64,000 nucleotides of DNA from Kangsaoukella pontilimi (GTDB lineage Bacteria; Pseudomonadota; Alphaproteobacteria; Rhodobacterales; Rhodobacteraceae): contig NZ_WUPT01000001.1 of NCBI RefSeq assembly GCF_009830125.1, positions 186,001-250,000 on the forward strand. Direction: 5' to 3'. Under the pieces are notes generated by a model. The model was not told where the DNA came from and ran no database searches. It saw only the letters and a list, made by a program, of their open reading frames with translations. Below, in pieces: positions 8,405 through 17,379 of this stretch. Position 1 is the stretch's first letter; each line of letters starts with the position of its first letter. The position numbers and the translations under genes were made by a program.

Positions 8405-9924
8405 ACTCCGACGTCAAATTCTACTGGAGCGTCTTCCTTCAGCGACTGCCTGTCATGCTGGTGGTTTTCGTCATTTGCTCGGCGGTCGGCGTCGGTCTGT
8501 CGCTAACGCTTCCGCCGAGCTATCGCGCGACAACGAGCCTTCTGGTGGAAAGCCCGCAAATCCCCGACGAACTCGCCGCATCGACCGTTCAGCTGCCGTC
8601 GCAGGAACAGCTCGAAATCATCGAGCAACGGCTGATGCGCCGGGCCAATATGATCGACCTGGCCAACGAATTCCGCATCTTCGAGAACGGGCCGCGCCTG
8701 AACCCCGACGAAGTCGTTCAGCAGATGCGCGAGAAGATCAACATCCGTACCTCGGCCGGCCGGGACCGCGCGACGCTGATGAACATCAGCTTCACGCATG
8801 ACGAACCGCAGTCCGCGGCGAGCGTCGTCAATCAGCTGACCTCTCTGATCCTGAACGAGGATTCGGTCCGCCGGCAGGCGCTGGCCGAGCAAACTCTCGA
8901 CTTTTTTGAGCAGGAGGTCGAGCGGCTGGACGCAGATCTGTCTCAGAAAAGTGTCGAGATCCTCGAATTCAAGGAAGCGAACTCCGATGCGCTTCCGGAA
9001 AGCCTCGGGTTCAAGCTGGAGCGTCAGAACAGCCTGCGCGACGGCATCGCCCGCGCCAGGTCGGAACTGGGGCAAATACTCTTGCAGCGCAATCGGCTTG
9101 TCGAACTGGGTACTGCCGCAGTCAATTCGGCCCCGCAGCGTGTTACGGCGAACCAGAGCCAGCTGACCGCTGCCGAGGCCGAACTCTCCGAGGCGCGGCT
9201 GATCTATTCCGACAGCAACCCGCGTATCCGCGTACTGGAAGCGCGCGTTCAGTCGCTCCGCGCGCAGGTTGCGGCCGAGACCGGCGTCGATGCCTCGTCC
9301 GAAGACCCGGCCCGAACGGTTTTGAACTTGCAGCTTTCGGAACTGAGCCAGCGTGAGGCCGCCATCAACGAGGACATCGCCCGCGCCGAAGCCGAACTCG
9401 AAGCGCTGGAAGAGGCGATCAACCGCACGCCTCAGAATGCCATCCGGCTTGAAGCGCTCGAGCGGGATTATGCGAATATCCAAGCGCAGCATAACCGGGC
9501 CTTGAACAACCTCGCCCGCGCGCAGACCGGAGAACGGATCGAGGTTCTCTCCAAGGGGCAGCGGATCACGGTTCTGGAACAGGCCGTTCCGCCGACGGAG
9601 CCAACCTCGCCCAACCGGCCCCTGATCGCCGGTGGCGGCGTCATGCTCGGCACGGGACTGGCCGGTGCGTTCTTCATTCTGGCCGAGCTCCTGAACCGCG
9701 CCATCCGGCGCCCGGTCGAGCTGACCAAGGCCCTCGGGGTTCAGCCGCTGGCCACGATTCCGTATCTCGAAACCACCGGCGGACGCCGTCGCAAGCGCCT
9801 TCTGTCGACGCTGGTTATTCTGGCGATCGCCATCGGTATCCCGGCGATACTCTGGTGGGTGCACACGCAGTACCTGCCGCTCGACCTGATCTTCAGCAAG
9901 ATCATGGATCGTCTCAGACCCTGA
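8401..9924 (+). CDS. Polysaccharide chain-length determinant (Wzz/GumC family)
   Basis: 507 residues. An N-terminal transmembrane helix (about 17-36) precedes a long periplasmic region with extended coiled coil (about 155-380, many Glu/Arg/Gln heptads), then a Pro-rich PPTEPTSPNRP motif leading into a transmembrane helix near 410-430. This is the polysaccharide co-polymerase layout that sets polymer length and contacts the export channel. A further hydrophobic segment (about 463-483) lies near the C terminus. The kinase domain is a separate gene immediately downstream, as in Gram-positive CapA/CapB. The family resembles the chain-length protein of exosortase EPS loci (TIGR03007). Confidence 0.87.
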   Translation: MNSDVKFYWSVFLQRLPVMLVVFVICSAVGVGLSLTLPPSYRATTSLLVESPQIPDELAASTVQLPSQEQLEIIEQRLMRRANMIDLANEFRIFENGPRLNPDEVVQQMREKINIRTSAGRDRATLMNISFTHDEPQSAASVVNQLTSLILNEDSVRRQALAEQTLDFFEQEVERLDADLSQKSVEILEFKEANSDALPESLGFKLERQNSLRDGIARARSELGQILLQRNRLVELGTAAVNSAPQRVTANQSQLTAAEAELSEARLIYSDSNPRIRVLEARVQSLRAQVAAETGVDASSEDPARTVLNLQLSELSQREAAINEDIARAEAELEALEEAINRTPQNAIRLEALERDYANIQAQHNRALNNLARAQTGERIEVLSKGQRITVLEQAVPPTEPTSPNRPLIAGGGVMLGTGLAGAFFILAELLNRAIRRPVELTKALGVQPLATIPYLETTGGRRRKRLLSTLVILAIAIGIPAILWWVHTQYLPLDLIFSKIMDRLRP

Positions 9925-9947
9925 CGAGGACAGCAAAAGGCCGCAAG

Positions 9948-10781
9948 ATGGAAAAGCTACAGGCAGCACTGGCCCGCGCGCGGGAAAAAAGAGAGGGCGG
10001 TTCGCCCTCGCGCCCGGCGCAGGGCCAGGCGCACACGCGGGTCAAGTCGCGCCAGCTACAGCGCTCTGAAGCGCTGTCCTCGGTCTGGCAGGGCGTTCCG
10101 GCGGCAGAGCCGTCCACGCGGCGGATGCAGCAGTCCCGCATCTTCGCGGCAAGCGCCAGCGCCGAAGCGGCGTCTTTCGACATCCTTCGTACAAAGCTGC
10201 TGCTCGAGATGCGGCGCAACGACTGGACCCGTATCGCCGTGACCTCTGCGACCGCCGGTTCGGGAAAGACAACCATGGCCTGCAATCTGATCGCAGGTCT
10301 CGGTCGCCAGCCCGAAGTTCGGGGCATGCTTTTCGACATGGATTTCCGGCGCCCGTCGGTCGCCAAGTTTTTCGGCCTCTCGCCAAATTCCAACTTCGCG
10401 GATTTTCTCGAAGAAAAAGTCTCTTTTGAGGATCAGGCGCTTCGCCTCGACCAGAACACCATAGTCTGCGGCCAATCGCGCCCGGTGCGCGACCCGGCGC
10501 AGCTGGTCACCCGCGCGCGTACTGCCGAGGCGCTGGATGAAATTCAGGCCGAATATATGCCGGATATCATGCTTTTCGATCTGCCGCCGGTACTGGTCAG
10601 TGACGAGGCGCGTGCCTTCCTCAAGTTGATGGACGCCGCCATTATCGTGGCCGCCGCCGAGCAGTCGACGGTCTCTCAGATTGACGAATGCGAGCGCGAG
10701 GTCGCGGGCTATACCAACGTGGCCGGGATTGTTCTGAACAAGTGCCGGCACCTGAGCGAAGGCTACGGCTACTCGTACTGA
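9948..10781 (+). CDS. CpsD/CapB-family tyrosine autokinase (BY-kinase)
   Basis: 277 residues from the ATG at 9948, which follows AAAGG; the frame stays open upstream inside the Wzz gene but that part is not family-like. Walker A TAGSGKTTM is near 102-110, Walker A' MLFDMDFRRPS near 127-137, and a Walker B-like MLFDLPPVL follows. The C terminus ends SEGYGYSY, the tyrosine cluster that BY-kinases autophosphorylate. It acts on the inner face of the membrane with the adjacent Wzz-like activator to control EPS polymerisation and export. It matches the EPS-locus tyrosine kinase type (TIGR03018). Confidence 0.88.
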   Translation: MEKLQAALARAREKREGGSPSRPAQGQAHTRVKSRQLQRSEALSSVWQGVPAAEPSTRRMQQSRIFAASASAEAASFDILRTKLLLEMRRNDWTRIAVTSATAGSGKTTMACNLIAGLGRQPEVRGMLFDMDFRRPSVAKFFGLSPNSNFADFLEEKVSFEDQALRLDQNTIVCGQSRPVRDPAQLVTRARTAEALDEIQAEYMPDIMLFDLPPVLVSDEARAFLKLMDAAIIVAAAEQSTVSQIDECEREVAGYTNVAGIVLNKCRHLSEGYGYSY

Positions 10782-10804
10782 TCGGCGGCGCCGTGCGTGC
10801 GGGG

Positions 10805-11818
10805 TCAGACCCCGTAATGCGCGCGGTACCACGTCACGAAGCGCGGAATACCCTCTGAAATAGGGGTTTTGCAGGCATAACCGGTAAGGTCGCGCAGAAG
10901 TGTCGTGTCGCTATGGGTCGCGGGCACGTCGCCGGGTTGCATCTCTTTGTAGACCTTCTCCGCGTTCATCCCGAGCGCCTCTTCGATCGCGGCAATGAAA
11001 TCGCCCAGCCGATCGGGCGCGGCCTTGCCGATGTTCACAACGCGGAACGGGGCGACTGCGGACAGGCTGTCATGCGCGGCGACCCGGTCGTCTGACCCCG
11101 GACGCATGGGGCGCACTTCCGACAGGCGCCATACCGCTTCGATCAGATCGTCAATGAAGGTGAAGTCACGCGCCATGTTACCGTGATTGTAGATCTCGAT
11201 AGGCTGCCCTTCGAGGATCGCCTTCACGAACTTGAAATACGCCATGTCAGGGCGCCCCCAGGGGCCGTAAACCGTGAAGAAGCGGAACATGGTGACCGGC
11301 AGGTCGTAAAGATGCGCATAGGAATGGGCCATCGCCTCGGTCGCCTTCTTCGTCGCCGCGTAGAAGGACATCTGCGTGTCCGCCTTGTCGGTTTCGCCAT
11401 AGGGCATTTTGGTATTCGCGCCGTAGACGGACGAGGTGGACGCGATCAGAAGATGCGCGCCGGGATGGGCGCGTGCAGCTTCAAGAAGCTCGAAGGTGCC
11501 TTGAATATTGGCAGACATATAGTCTCGCGGCGCGTCGATCGAGTGTCGCACCCCCGCCTGCGCCGCCAGATGGATAACGTGACGCGGCGCGTGCTCGGCC
11601 ATGAGGTCATTGAGAACGCCAGGCGCTTCGACCCGGTCGCGTACAAGGCTGAAACCCTCGTACCCGTTCAGGATGTCGAGCCGCGCCTCCTTAAGCGCGG
11701 GATCGTAGTAATCCGACACGGAATCGAGCCCGACGACGCGAAAGCCTTCGTCCAGCCACCGTTTCGCGGCGTGAAAGCCGACGAAACCCGCGGCGCCGGT
11801 GACAAGGGCTGTTGTCAC
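10805..11818 (-). CDS. lpsL: UDP-glucuronate 4-epimerase (LpsL-like NAD-dependent epimerase)
   Basis: 337 residues from a GTG at 11818 that overlaps the rmlA stop (GTGA); a longer frame exists upstream but only inside rmlA. The Rossmann motif GAAGFVGFHAAKRW and YDPALKEARLDIL are typical of UDP-glucuronate epimerases. The catalytic tyrosine and lysine lie in SFYAATKKATE, and the HGNMARDFTFIDDL motif follows. It converts UDP-glucuronate to UDP-galacturonate, used in capsules and LPS. As last gene of the rml operon it adds an acidic precursor to the dTDP-rhamnose supply. Confidence 0.85.
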   Translation of the reverse strand: MTTALVTGAAGFVGFHAAKRWLDEGFRVVGLDSVSDYYDPALKEARLDILNGYEGFSLVRDRVEAPGVLNDLMAEHAPRHVIHLAAQAGVRHSIDAPRDYMSANIQGTFELLEAARAHPGAHLLIASTSSVYGANTKMPYGETDKADTQMSFYAATKKATEAMAHSYAHLYDLPVTMFRFFTVYGPWGRPDMAYFKFVKAILEGQPIEIYNHGNMARDFTFIDDLIEAVWRLSEVRPMRPGSDDRVAAHDSLSAVAPFRVVNIGKAAPDRLGDFIAAIEEALGMNAEKVYKEMQPGDVPATHSDTTLLRDLTGYACKTPISEGIPRFVTWYRAHYGV

Positions 11819-12693
11819 TGGTCCTTCCCCGCGATCATGCGCAGATAGGCGCCATAGGCGTTCTTGCCCAACGGCTCGGCTGCTGCGAGCAGGTCGTCGC
11901 GGCTTATCCAGCCTGCCTCGAAGGCGATTTCTTCGGGCGAGCCGGTCTGCAGGCCTTGCCGTGCCGACAGCGTTCGGACGAAGTTGCCCGCATCCAGAAG
12001 CGATCCGTGGGTCCCGGTGTCGAGCCAAGCATAGCCGCGCCCCATCCGCTCGACCGTGAGGCTGCCGTCTTCGAGATAGGACGCGAGCAGGTCGACGATC
12101 TCCAACTCGCCACGAGGCGAGGGGCTGACTTGCGCAGCACGCTCGGGCGCGGTGCCATCGAGAAAATAGAGCCCGGTCACAGCATAGTTCGATGGTGGGT
12201 CAGCGGGTTTCTCGATGATCCGCGTCACCCGGTCGCCGTCATAGTCGAGCACACCATAGCGCTCGGGGTCGGCCACACGGTAGCCGAAGACCGTGCCGCC
12301 TTCGCCGATGGCGTCGGCGCGGGCGAGCAGGTTGGGAAGGCCGTGCCCGAAAAAGATGTTGTCACCCAAAACCATTGCGCTCGGCGCGCCGTCGAGAAAG
12401 TCGCGCGCCAGCAGATAGGCCTGTGCAAGCCCATCGGGCGAGGGTTGAATGATCCACTCGAAAGACAGGCCCCACTGGCTGCCATCGCCCATGAGCCTCT
12501 GGAATTGCGACTGATCCTCGGGCGTCGTGATGACCGCGATTTCGCGAATGCCCGACAGCATAAGCACGGACAGCGGGTAGTAGATCATCGGCTTGTCATA
12601 GATCGGCAGAAGCTGCTTCGAGACCCCGATGGTCAGCGGATAAAGCCGCGTTCCCGAGCCGCCGGCGAGGATGATGCCCTTGCGGTTGGTCAT
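11815..12693 (-). CDS. rmlA: Glucose-1-phosphate thymidylyltransferase
   Basis: 292 residues. The nucleotidyltransferase signature KGIILAGGSGTRLYPLT opens the protein, followed by SKQLLPIYDKPMIYYPLS, both diagnostic for RmlA. GDNIFFGHGLP and the WLDTGTHGSLLDAG region complete the family pattern. It makes dTDP-glucose from dTTP and glucose-1-phosphate, the first step to dTDP-L-rhamnose, and is usually inhibited by the end product. Both ends overlap neighbours by 4 bp (rmlD stop, lpsL GTG), so the five genes 15126-10805 form one coupled unit. Confidence 0.95.
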   Translation of the reverse strand: MTNRKGIILAGGSGTRLYPLTIGVSKQLLPIYDKPMIYYPLSVLMLSGIREIAVITTPEDQSQFQRLMGDGSQWGLSFEWIIQPSPDGLAQAYLLARDFLDGAPSAMVLGDNIFFGHGLPNLLARADAIGEGGTVFGYRVADPERYGVLDYDGDRVTRIIEKPADPPSNYAVTGLYFLDGTAPERAAQVSPSPRGELEIVDLLASYLEDGSLTVERMGRGYAWLDTGTHGSLLDAGNFVRTLSARQGLQTGSPEEIAFEAGWISRDDLLAAAEPLGKNAYGAYLRMIAGKDQ

Positions 12694-13541
12694 GTGATCT
12701 CCTTCAGAACATCTCTCAGGCCTTGCCGCCAGTCCGGGCGCTCGATCCCGAATGCTTCCTTCAGGGTTCCGCAGTCGAGCCGCGAATTCAAGGGACGCCG
12801 GGCGGGGGTCGGATAGTCGGCGGTGGGGATGTCGGCCACCTCGGGCGAAAGGTCCGCGTCCTCGAAGATCGCGCGTGCGAAATCGGCCCAAGTCGTGTCC
12901 GGCGCACCGGAAAAGTGGAACGTGCCGCCCTTGGCGCCGCCTGCCATGGCGCGGGCCATCGTGAACAGGGCGTCCGCAATGGCCGCCGCCGGGGTCGGGC
13001 CGCCGACCTGATCGGCAACGATGGTCAGGCGGTCCCGCTCGGCCCCGAGGCGAAGCATTGTCTTCACGAAGTTCGCTCCATGGGCGCTGAACACCCAGGA
13101 CGTGCGAAGGATCGCATGGGGACCGCCCGCCTGCCGGATCATCTGTTCGCCAGCCAGCTTGCTCGCACCATAGACGCCGAGCGGGCCCGTGGGGTCATCC
13201 GGCTTGTGGGGGAGGGTGCCAGCGCCGGAGAAAACGTAGTCGGTCGAGACATGGAGGAACGGCGTTGCCCGTTCGGCCAGCGCGCGTGCCAGAGCGCCCA
13301 CCGCGTCGCCGTTGACCGTCTGGGCCAGCTCGGCCTCGCTTTCGGCCTTGTCGACGGCGGTATAGGCCACGGCGTTGATGACCGCGTCCGCGTCCAGACC
13401 GTCCAGCGCCCGGACCGGCGCGGCCGGGTCACTGAAATCGGCACGGTCGCGGCCGATGGCGGTCAGGGTCACGCCCTCCGGCGCGCGGCGGGCAAGCTCG
13501 GTCGCGACCTGGCCCGTAGTGCCGAAGACGGCGATCTTCAT
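12690..13541 (-). CDS. rmlD: dTDP-4-dehydrorhamnose reductase
   Basis: 283 residues from the ATG at 13541, which overlaps the rmlB stop. The N-terminal [17 protein letters not shown] is the NAD(P)-binding loop; STDYVFSG and the catalytic YGASKLAGE (YxxxK) are standard RmlD motifs. It catalyses the last step to dTDP-L-rhamnose. The gene overlaps rmlB upstream and rmlA downstream by 4 bp each, supporting a single transcript. Confidence 0.94.
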   Translation of the reverse strand: MKIAVFGTTGQVATELARRAPEGVTLTAIGRDRADFSDPAAPVRALDGLDADAVINAVAYTAVDKAESEAELAQTVNGDAVGALARALAERATPFLHVSTDYVFSGAGTLPHKPDDPTGPLGVYGASKLAGEQMIRQAGGPHAILRTSWVFSAHGANFVKTMLRLGAERDRLTIVADQVGGPTPAAAIADALFTMARAMAGGAKGGTFHFSGAPDTTWADFARAIFEDADLSPEVADIPTADYPTPARRPLNSRLDCGTLKEAFGIERPDWRQGLRDVLKEIT

Positions 13542-14572
13542 GCCCCTGTGCCCCGGCGTTCCTGCGCGACATCCAGAAGCGGCCGCCACCAGTCCTCGTT
13601 CGCCAGATACCAGTCCACAGTCTTCGCGAGGCCTTCCTCCAGTGTGACCGAAGGCCGCCAGCCCAGTTCCTCGCGGATACGGGTGGGGTCGATGGCATAG
13701 CGCAGGTCGTGGCCCGGGCGGTCGGTGACGAAGGTAATCAGCCGGTCATGGGGCGCGCCATCGGGGCGGCGCTCGTCCAGAAGGCGGCAGATGGTGCGGA
13801 CGAGGTCGATGTTCCGCGCCTCGTTCTCGCCGCCGATATTGTAGCTCCGCCCCACTTTCCCGTTCTCAAGAACGGTCAGAAGCGCGTCTGCGTGATCCTC
13901 GACATAAAGCCAGTCGCGCACGTTCTCGCCCGCGCCATAGACCGGAATCGGCCGGCCATGGAGCGCGTTCAGGATGACCACAGGGATCAGCTTTTCGGGG
14001 AAGTGGAAAGGCCCGTAATTGTTCGAGCAATTCGTCAGGATGACAGGGAGCCCATAGGTCTCGCCCCAGGCGCGGACCAGATGGTCAGACGCGGCCTTCG
14101 ATGCGGAATAGGGGCTGCGGGGGTCGTAGGGTGTCGTCTCGGTGAACTGGCCTTCCGCGCCGAGTGAGCCGAAGACCTCGTCTGTCGAAACATGGTGAAA
14201 GCGGAAGGTCTCGGGCGAACCTTCGGCCACCCAATAGGCGCGGGCGGCTTCCAGAAGCGTGTATGTGCCGCTGATGTTCGTCTCGATAAAGGCGGCAGGC
14301 CCGTCGATCGAGCGGTCCACGTGGCTTTCCGCCGCCAGGTGCAGAACCGCATCGGGCCGGTGCCGCGCGAAGATGTCGTCCAGCCGCGCGCGGTCGCGGA
14401 TATCGGCCTTCTCCAAAGCGTAGCCGGGCGCGTTCGACACCTGCGCCACGTTGGCGAGGTTGGCGGCATAGGTCAGCGCGTCTAGATTGACGACCTCGTG
14501 GCCCGCGCGGACCGCGTGCCGCACGACGGCCGAGCCGATGAAGCCCGCGCCGCCCGTGACAAGGATTTTCAT
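13538..14572 (-). CDS. rmlB: dTDP-glucose 4,6-dehydratase
   Basis: 344 residues from the ATG at 14572 inside the ATGA overlap with rml[20 protein letters not shown] carries the GxxGxxG NAD motif, [10 protein letters not shown] the substrate-binding segment, and [12 protein letters not shown] the catalytic Tyr/Lys. [17 protein letters not shown] is diagnostic for RmlB. It forms dTDP-4-keto-6-deoxyglucose, the second step to dTDP-rhamnose. A longer in-frame start at 14584 (MGGG) is possible but leaves a weaker N terminus. Confidence 0.95.
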   Translation of the reverse strand: MKILVTGGAGFIGSAVVRHAVRAGHEVVNLDALTYAANLANVAQVSNAPGYALEKADIRDRARLDDIFARHRPDAVLHLAAESHVDRSIDGPAAFIETNISGTYTLLEAARAYWVAEGSPETFRFHHVSTDEVFGSLGAEGQFTETTPYDPRSPYSASKAASDHLVRAWGETYGLPVILTNCSNNYGPFHFPEKLIPVVILNALHGRPIPVYGAGENVRDWLYVEDHADALLTVLENGKVGRSYNIGGENEARNIDLVRTICRLLDERRPDGAPHDRLITFVTDRPGHDLRYAIDPTRIREELGWRPSVTLEEGLAKTVDWYLANEDWWRPLLDVAQERRGTGA

Positions 14573-15126
14573 GCCGCCTCCCATGTGAACGGACTGTCGA
14601 ATGCCTCCAGCCGGGGCGCGGAGGCGTCCTTGGCCGAAAGGATCGGCGCGCGGTCCAGCGCCCAGTCGATGCCCGCGCTGTCCCAATGCACCGCGCCGTC
14701 CGCCTCGGGCGCGTAGTAGTCGGTGCATTTGTAGACGATCTCGGTCATCGGTTCGCGCGTGACAAAGCCGTGCAGAAATCCTTCGGGAATATAGAGTTGC
14801 AGCCCGTTTTCGAAGCTCAGTTCCTCACCGACCCACTGGCCGTATGTGGGCGATCCCTTGCGGATATCCACGGCGACATCGAAGAGACGCCCGCGCCCAC
14901 AGCGGACCAGCTTGGCCTGCGCGTGGGGCGGGGCCTGAAAGTGAAGTCCGCGCAGCGTTCCCACCTCGGACGACATCGAGTGGTTGTCCTGCACGAATTC
15001 CACCTCGATGCCTGCGTCGGCCAACCGGCGATGGCTCCAGCTTTCCGAAAAGAAGCCGCGGTCGTCTCCGAAACGCTGCGGTTTCAGCACGAAAACGCCC
15101 GGCAGCTTGGTTTCGCGAATATCCAT
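14569..15126 (-). CDS. rmlC: dTDP-4-dehydrorhamnose 3,5-epimerase
   Basis: 185 residues, normal for the family. [21 protein letters not shown] contains the substrate-binding region with the catalytic His in [19 protein letters not shown] is the second conserved cupin motif, with the catalytic Asp in [14 protein letters not shown]. It carries out the third step of dTDP-rhamnose synthesis. As first gene of the operon its promoter should lie in the 112 bp between it and znuB; no clear consensus promoter was identified there. Confidence 0.94.
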   Translation of the reverse strand: MDIRETKLPGVFVLKPQRFGDDRGFFSESWSHRRLADAGIEVEFVQDNHSMSSEVGTLRGLHFQAPPHAQAKLVRCGRGRLFDVAVDIRKGSPTYGQWVGEELSFENGLQLYIPEGFLHGFVTREPMTEIVYKCTDYYAPEADGAVHWDSAGIDWALDRAPILSAKDASAPRLEAFDSPFTWEAA

Positions 15127-15238
15127 GAAAGCCCTGTCCAGTCTTGGTTGCTCACCGGTTAACAGGAGGATGGTTAATCGTCACCTAACTCGCGTCGAGA
15201 AGTTGTGCAGTCGAGGCGATGCGGAAACACATCGGGCA

Positions 15239-16042
15239 TCAGCGGCGCGCTGTTGCCGTTGCGGCGACGGTGCTCAGGATGAAGAAGACAGCGGCAAGCG
15301 AGACGATGGTGGGGCCGGTCGGCGTGTCGGCCAGATAGGACAGACCCAGCCCGCCAAGGGCCGACGCCCCGCCGATGAGTGCTGCAAGCACCGCCATGCG
15401 CTCGGGCGTTGCCACCAGCCCCCGCGCGGTGGCGGCCGGGATGATCAGAAGCGCCGCGATCAGGATGACGCCCACGACCTTGATCGCCACCGCCACGACG
15501 AGGGCCAGCGCAATAGTCAGGACCATCTGTTCGCGCCTTGGGTCGATGCCGGACGCGCGCGCCAGATCGGGGCTGAGCGTCGCGGTCAGAAGCGGTCCCC
15601 ACCGCCAGACCAGAAGCGACAGCACCATCGCCGCCCCGATCGCGATCACGGCAAGGTCGGTTTTGCTGACCGACAGGATGTCTCCGAAGAGATACGCCAT
15701 CAGGTCGATCCGGACCCCGGACAGAAGCGACACTGCCACCAGCCCGAAGGCCAGCGAGGAATGAGCCATCACGCCCAGAAGCGTATCGACCGCGAAGCCC
15801 CGCCCGCTGAGTGCCGACACCGCCGTCGCCATCAGGAAGGCGACCGCCAGAGCGCCCAGAAAGACAGAGGTGGACAAAGCCAGCGCCAGTGCCACGCCAA
15901 GGATCGACGCGTGCGCCGTCGCATCCCCGAAATACGCCATGCGCCGCCAGACGACGAAACAGCCAAGCGGCCCGGCGGCCAGCGCCACGCCGACACCCGC
16001 CAGTGCCGCGCGCACGAGAAAGTCATCGAGAAGCGCGATCAA
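15239..16042 (-). CDS. znuB: Zinc ABC transporter permease
   Basis: 267 residues, almost entirely hydrophobic with about eight membrane segments, including MAYFGDATAHASILGVALA and IKVVGVILIAALLIIPAATA, both characteristic of the ZnuB/ABC-3 permease family. It forms the inner-membrane zinc channel with ZnuC as ATPase and ZnuA as the periplasmic donor. The start overlaps the znuC stop by 4 bp. It is the distal gene of zur-znuC-znuB. Confidence 0.93.
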   Translation of the reverse strand: MIALLDDFLVRAALAGVGVALAAGPLGCFVVWRRMAYFGDATAHASILGVALALALSTSVFLGALAVAFLMATAVSALSGRGFAVDTLLGVMAHSSLAFGLVAVSLLSGVRIDLMAYLFGDILSVSKTDLAVIAIGAAMVLSLLVWRWGPLLTATLSPDLARASGIDPRREQMVLTIALALVVAVAIKVVGVILIAALLIIPAATARGLVATPERMAVLAALIGGASALGGLGLSYLADTPTGPTIVSLAAVFFILSTVAATATARR

Positions 16043-16803
16043 TGCCGGTGCTCTCCGTGGTGGTGGTGGTGGTGGTGATGGTGGTCGTGGGCATGGTCAT
16101 GCGCATGGTCGTGCTCGTGCCGGTAAAGCGCCAGCGCCCCTTGCGTGCCGGTCCCGAACAGCGCGCGGTATTCCGGCGCCGAGGCCACATGCTCGGGCGC
16201 ACCCTCGCAGCAGACATGGCCGTTGAGGCAGATCACCCGGTCCGAGGCGGCCATCACCACATGCAATTCGTGGCTGACCATGACCACGCCTGCGCCGAGT
16301 GTCTGCCGCACGGTTTCGATCTGGCGATAGAATGCTGCCGACCCCGGCTGGTCCAATCCCTGCGTCGCCTCGTCCAGAAGCAGAAGCTGCGGACGGTGCA
16401 GGATCGCGCGCGCCAGAAGTACGCGCTGCAACTGCCCCCCCGACAGGGCCGACATCTGCCGACCCGACAACTCGGGCACGCCCGCTTCGGCGAGAGCTTC
16501 GTTGGCGGTTGCGTCATCGGTGCGGGTGGGCAGGTCGAGAAACCGGCGTACCGTGATTGGCATGGTGGGGTCGAGATGAAGCTTCTGCGGCACATATCCG
16601 ATGCGCAGCCCCTTGGACCGTTCGATCTGCGCGCCGCCCGTGTCCACCGCCCCGATCATCGCCCTGAGTAGCGTCGATTTGCCCGAACCGTTCGGACCTA
16701 CGATCGTGACGATCTCGCCGGCGTCCACGTGGAACGAGACGTTCTGAAGCACCGTTTCGTTGCCAAAACGGACCGACAGGCCCCGGATGTCGATCAAGCT
16801 CAT
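16039..16803 (-). CDS. znuC: Zinc ABC transporter ATP-binding protein with His-rich tail
   Basis: 254 residues from the ATG at 16803, which overlaps the zur stop. Walker A is GPNGSGKST, the ABC signature is LSGGQLQRV, and Walker B is LLLLDEATQGLD. It powers zinc import through ZnuB. The last 30 residues contain a run of nine His and alternating His-Asp pairs, probably a zinc-binding or zinc-sensing tail on the cytoplasmic side. Such tails are known in alphaproteobacterial ZnuC. The frame continues upstream of 16803 only within zur. Confidence 0.94.
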   Translation of the reverse strand: MSLIDIRGLSVRFGNETVLQNVSFHVDAGEIVTIVGPNGSGKSTLLRAMIGAVDTGGAQIERSKGLRIGYVPQKLHLDPTMPITVRRFLDLPTRTDDATANEALAEAGVPELSGRQMSALSGGQLQRVLLARAILHRPQLLLLDEATQGLDQPGSAAFYRQIETVRQTLGAGVVMVSHELHVVMAASDRVICLNGHVCCEGAPEHVASAPEYRALFGTGTQGALALYRHEHDHAHDHAHDHHHHHHHHHGEHRH

Positions 16804-17282
16804 GCGCCGGACGTCCCGGCGCAGTTGGGGCAGACGCCCTCGGCTTCGAGCACGGTGGCCTCGATGGTAAAGCCCTCGGTTTCGGCCAATGCGCCGAGGC
16901 GGCCGTCTACGGGGTCTGTCTCGGTCTCGGCCACGGCGTGGCACTTGCGGCAAATCAGGAAGGCGGGGGCGTGAGGCGCCTCGGGATGTGCGCAGGCGAT
17001 GAAGGCGTTCAGCCGCTCGATCCGGTGCGCGAAGCCGTTGGTCACGAGGAATTCGAGCGCCCGATAGGCCACGGGCGGCTGCGCGTTCAGGCCATCGGCA
17101 CGAAGGCGGTCAAGGATGTCATACGCTCCGAGCGCGCGATGATCTTCCAGAAGGTAGCGCAGAACGCGCCGCCGCTGGTCAGTGAACTTCAGCCCCTTCG
17201 CCGCGCAATAGCTTTCCGCCTGCTCAATCGCGTCTGCGATGCAGCTTGCATGGTCGTGGCGGTGAAATCCCTTCGCGGTCAT
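16800..17282 (-). CDS. zur: Zinc uptake regulator, Fur family
   Basis: 160 residues. The winged-helix half contains KFTDQRRRVLRYLLEDHRALGAYDIL; the C-terminal half has two CxxC pairs (CRKC and CPNC) that bind the structural zinc, plus HPEAPHAPAF as part of the regulatory site. With zinc bound, Zur represses uptake genes. It heads the zur-znuC-znuB operon and faces znuA across a 97-bp gap that carries a Zur-like palindrome, so it probably controls both sides and itself. Confidence 0.93.
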   Translation of the reverse strand: MTAKGFHRHDHASCIADAIEQAESYCAAKGLKFTDQRRRVLRYLLEDHRALGAYDILDRLRADGLNAQPPVAYRALEFLVTNGFAHRIERLNAFIACAHPEAPHAPAFLICRKCHAVAETETDPVDGRLGALAETEGFTIEATVLEAEGVCPNCAGTSGA

Positions 17283-17320
17283 CCGGTCTCCAGATCGGTG
17301 CTCATTTTGGGGATTGATAT

Positions 17321-17340
17321 GTTATACCATACGGAATAAC
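17321..17340. promoter_or_regulatory. Putative Zur box between zur and znuA
   Basis: GTTAT at 17321-17325 and ATAAC at 17336-17340 form an inverted repeat of 20 bp overall, matching the GTTATN10ATAAC outline of proteobacterial Zur sites. A second partial site, TAATAACATAACATG, lies at 17355-17369 closer to znuA. The two sites are positioned to repress both divergent transcripts. Confidence 0.7.
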
Positions 17341-17379
17341 AAGGCGCCGTTTTGTAATAACATAACATGAGGCCGCCTT

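Noticed and set aside
10799-10815. Possible terminator CGGGG-TCAGA-CCCCG between the kinase and epimerase genes
   Set aside because: The stem is only five base pairs, has no T-run, and overlaps the epimerase stop codon, so it is too weak to list as a feature.
14984-16078. 364-codon plus-strand frame antisense to rmlC and znuB
   Set aside because: Almost only Arg, Gln, His and Asp with no hydrophobic core; ZnuB on the other strand is a clear permease.
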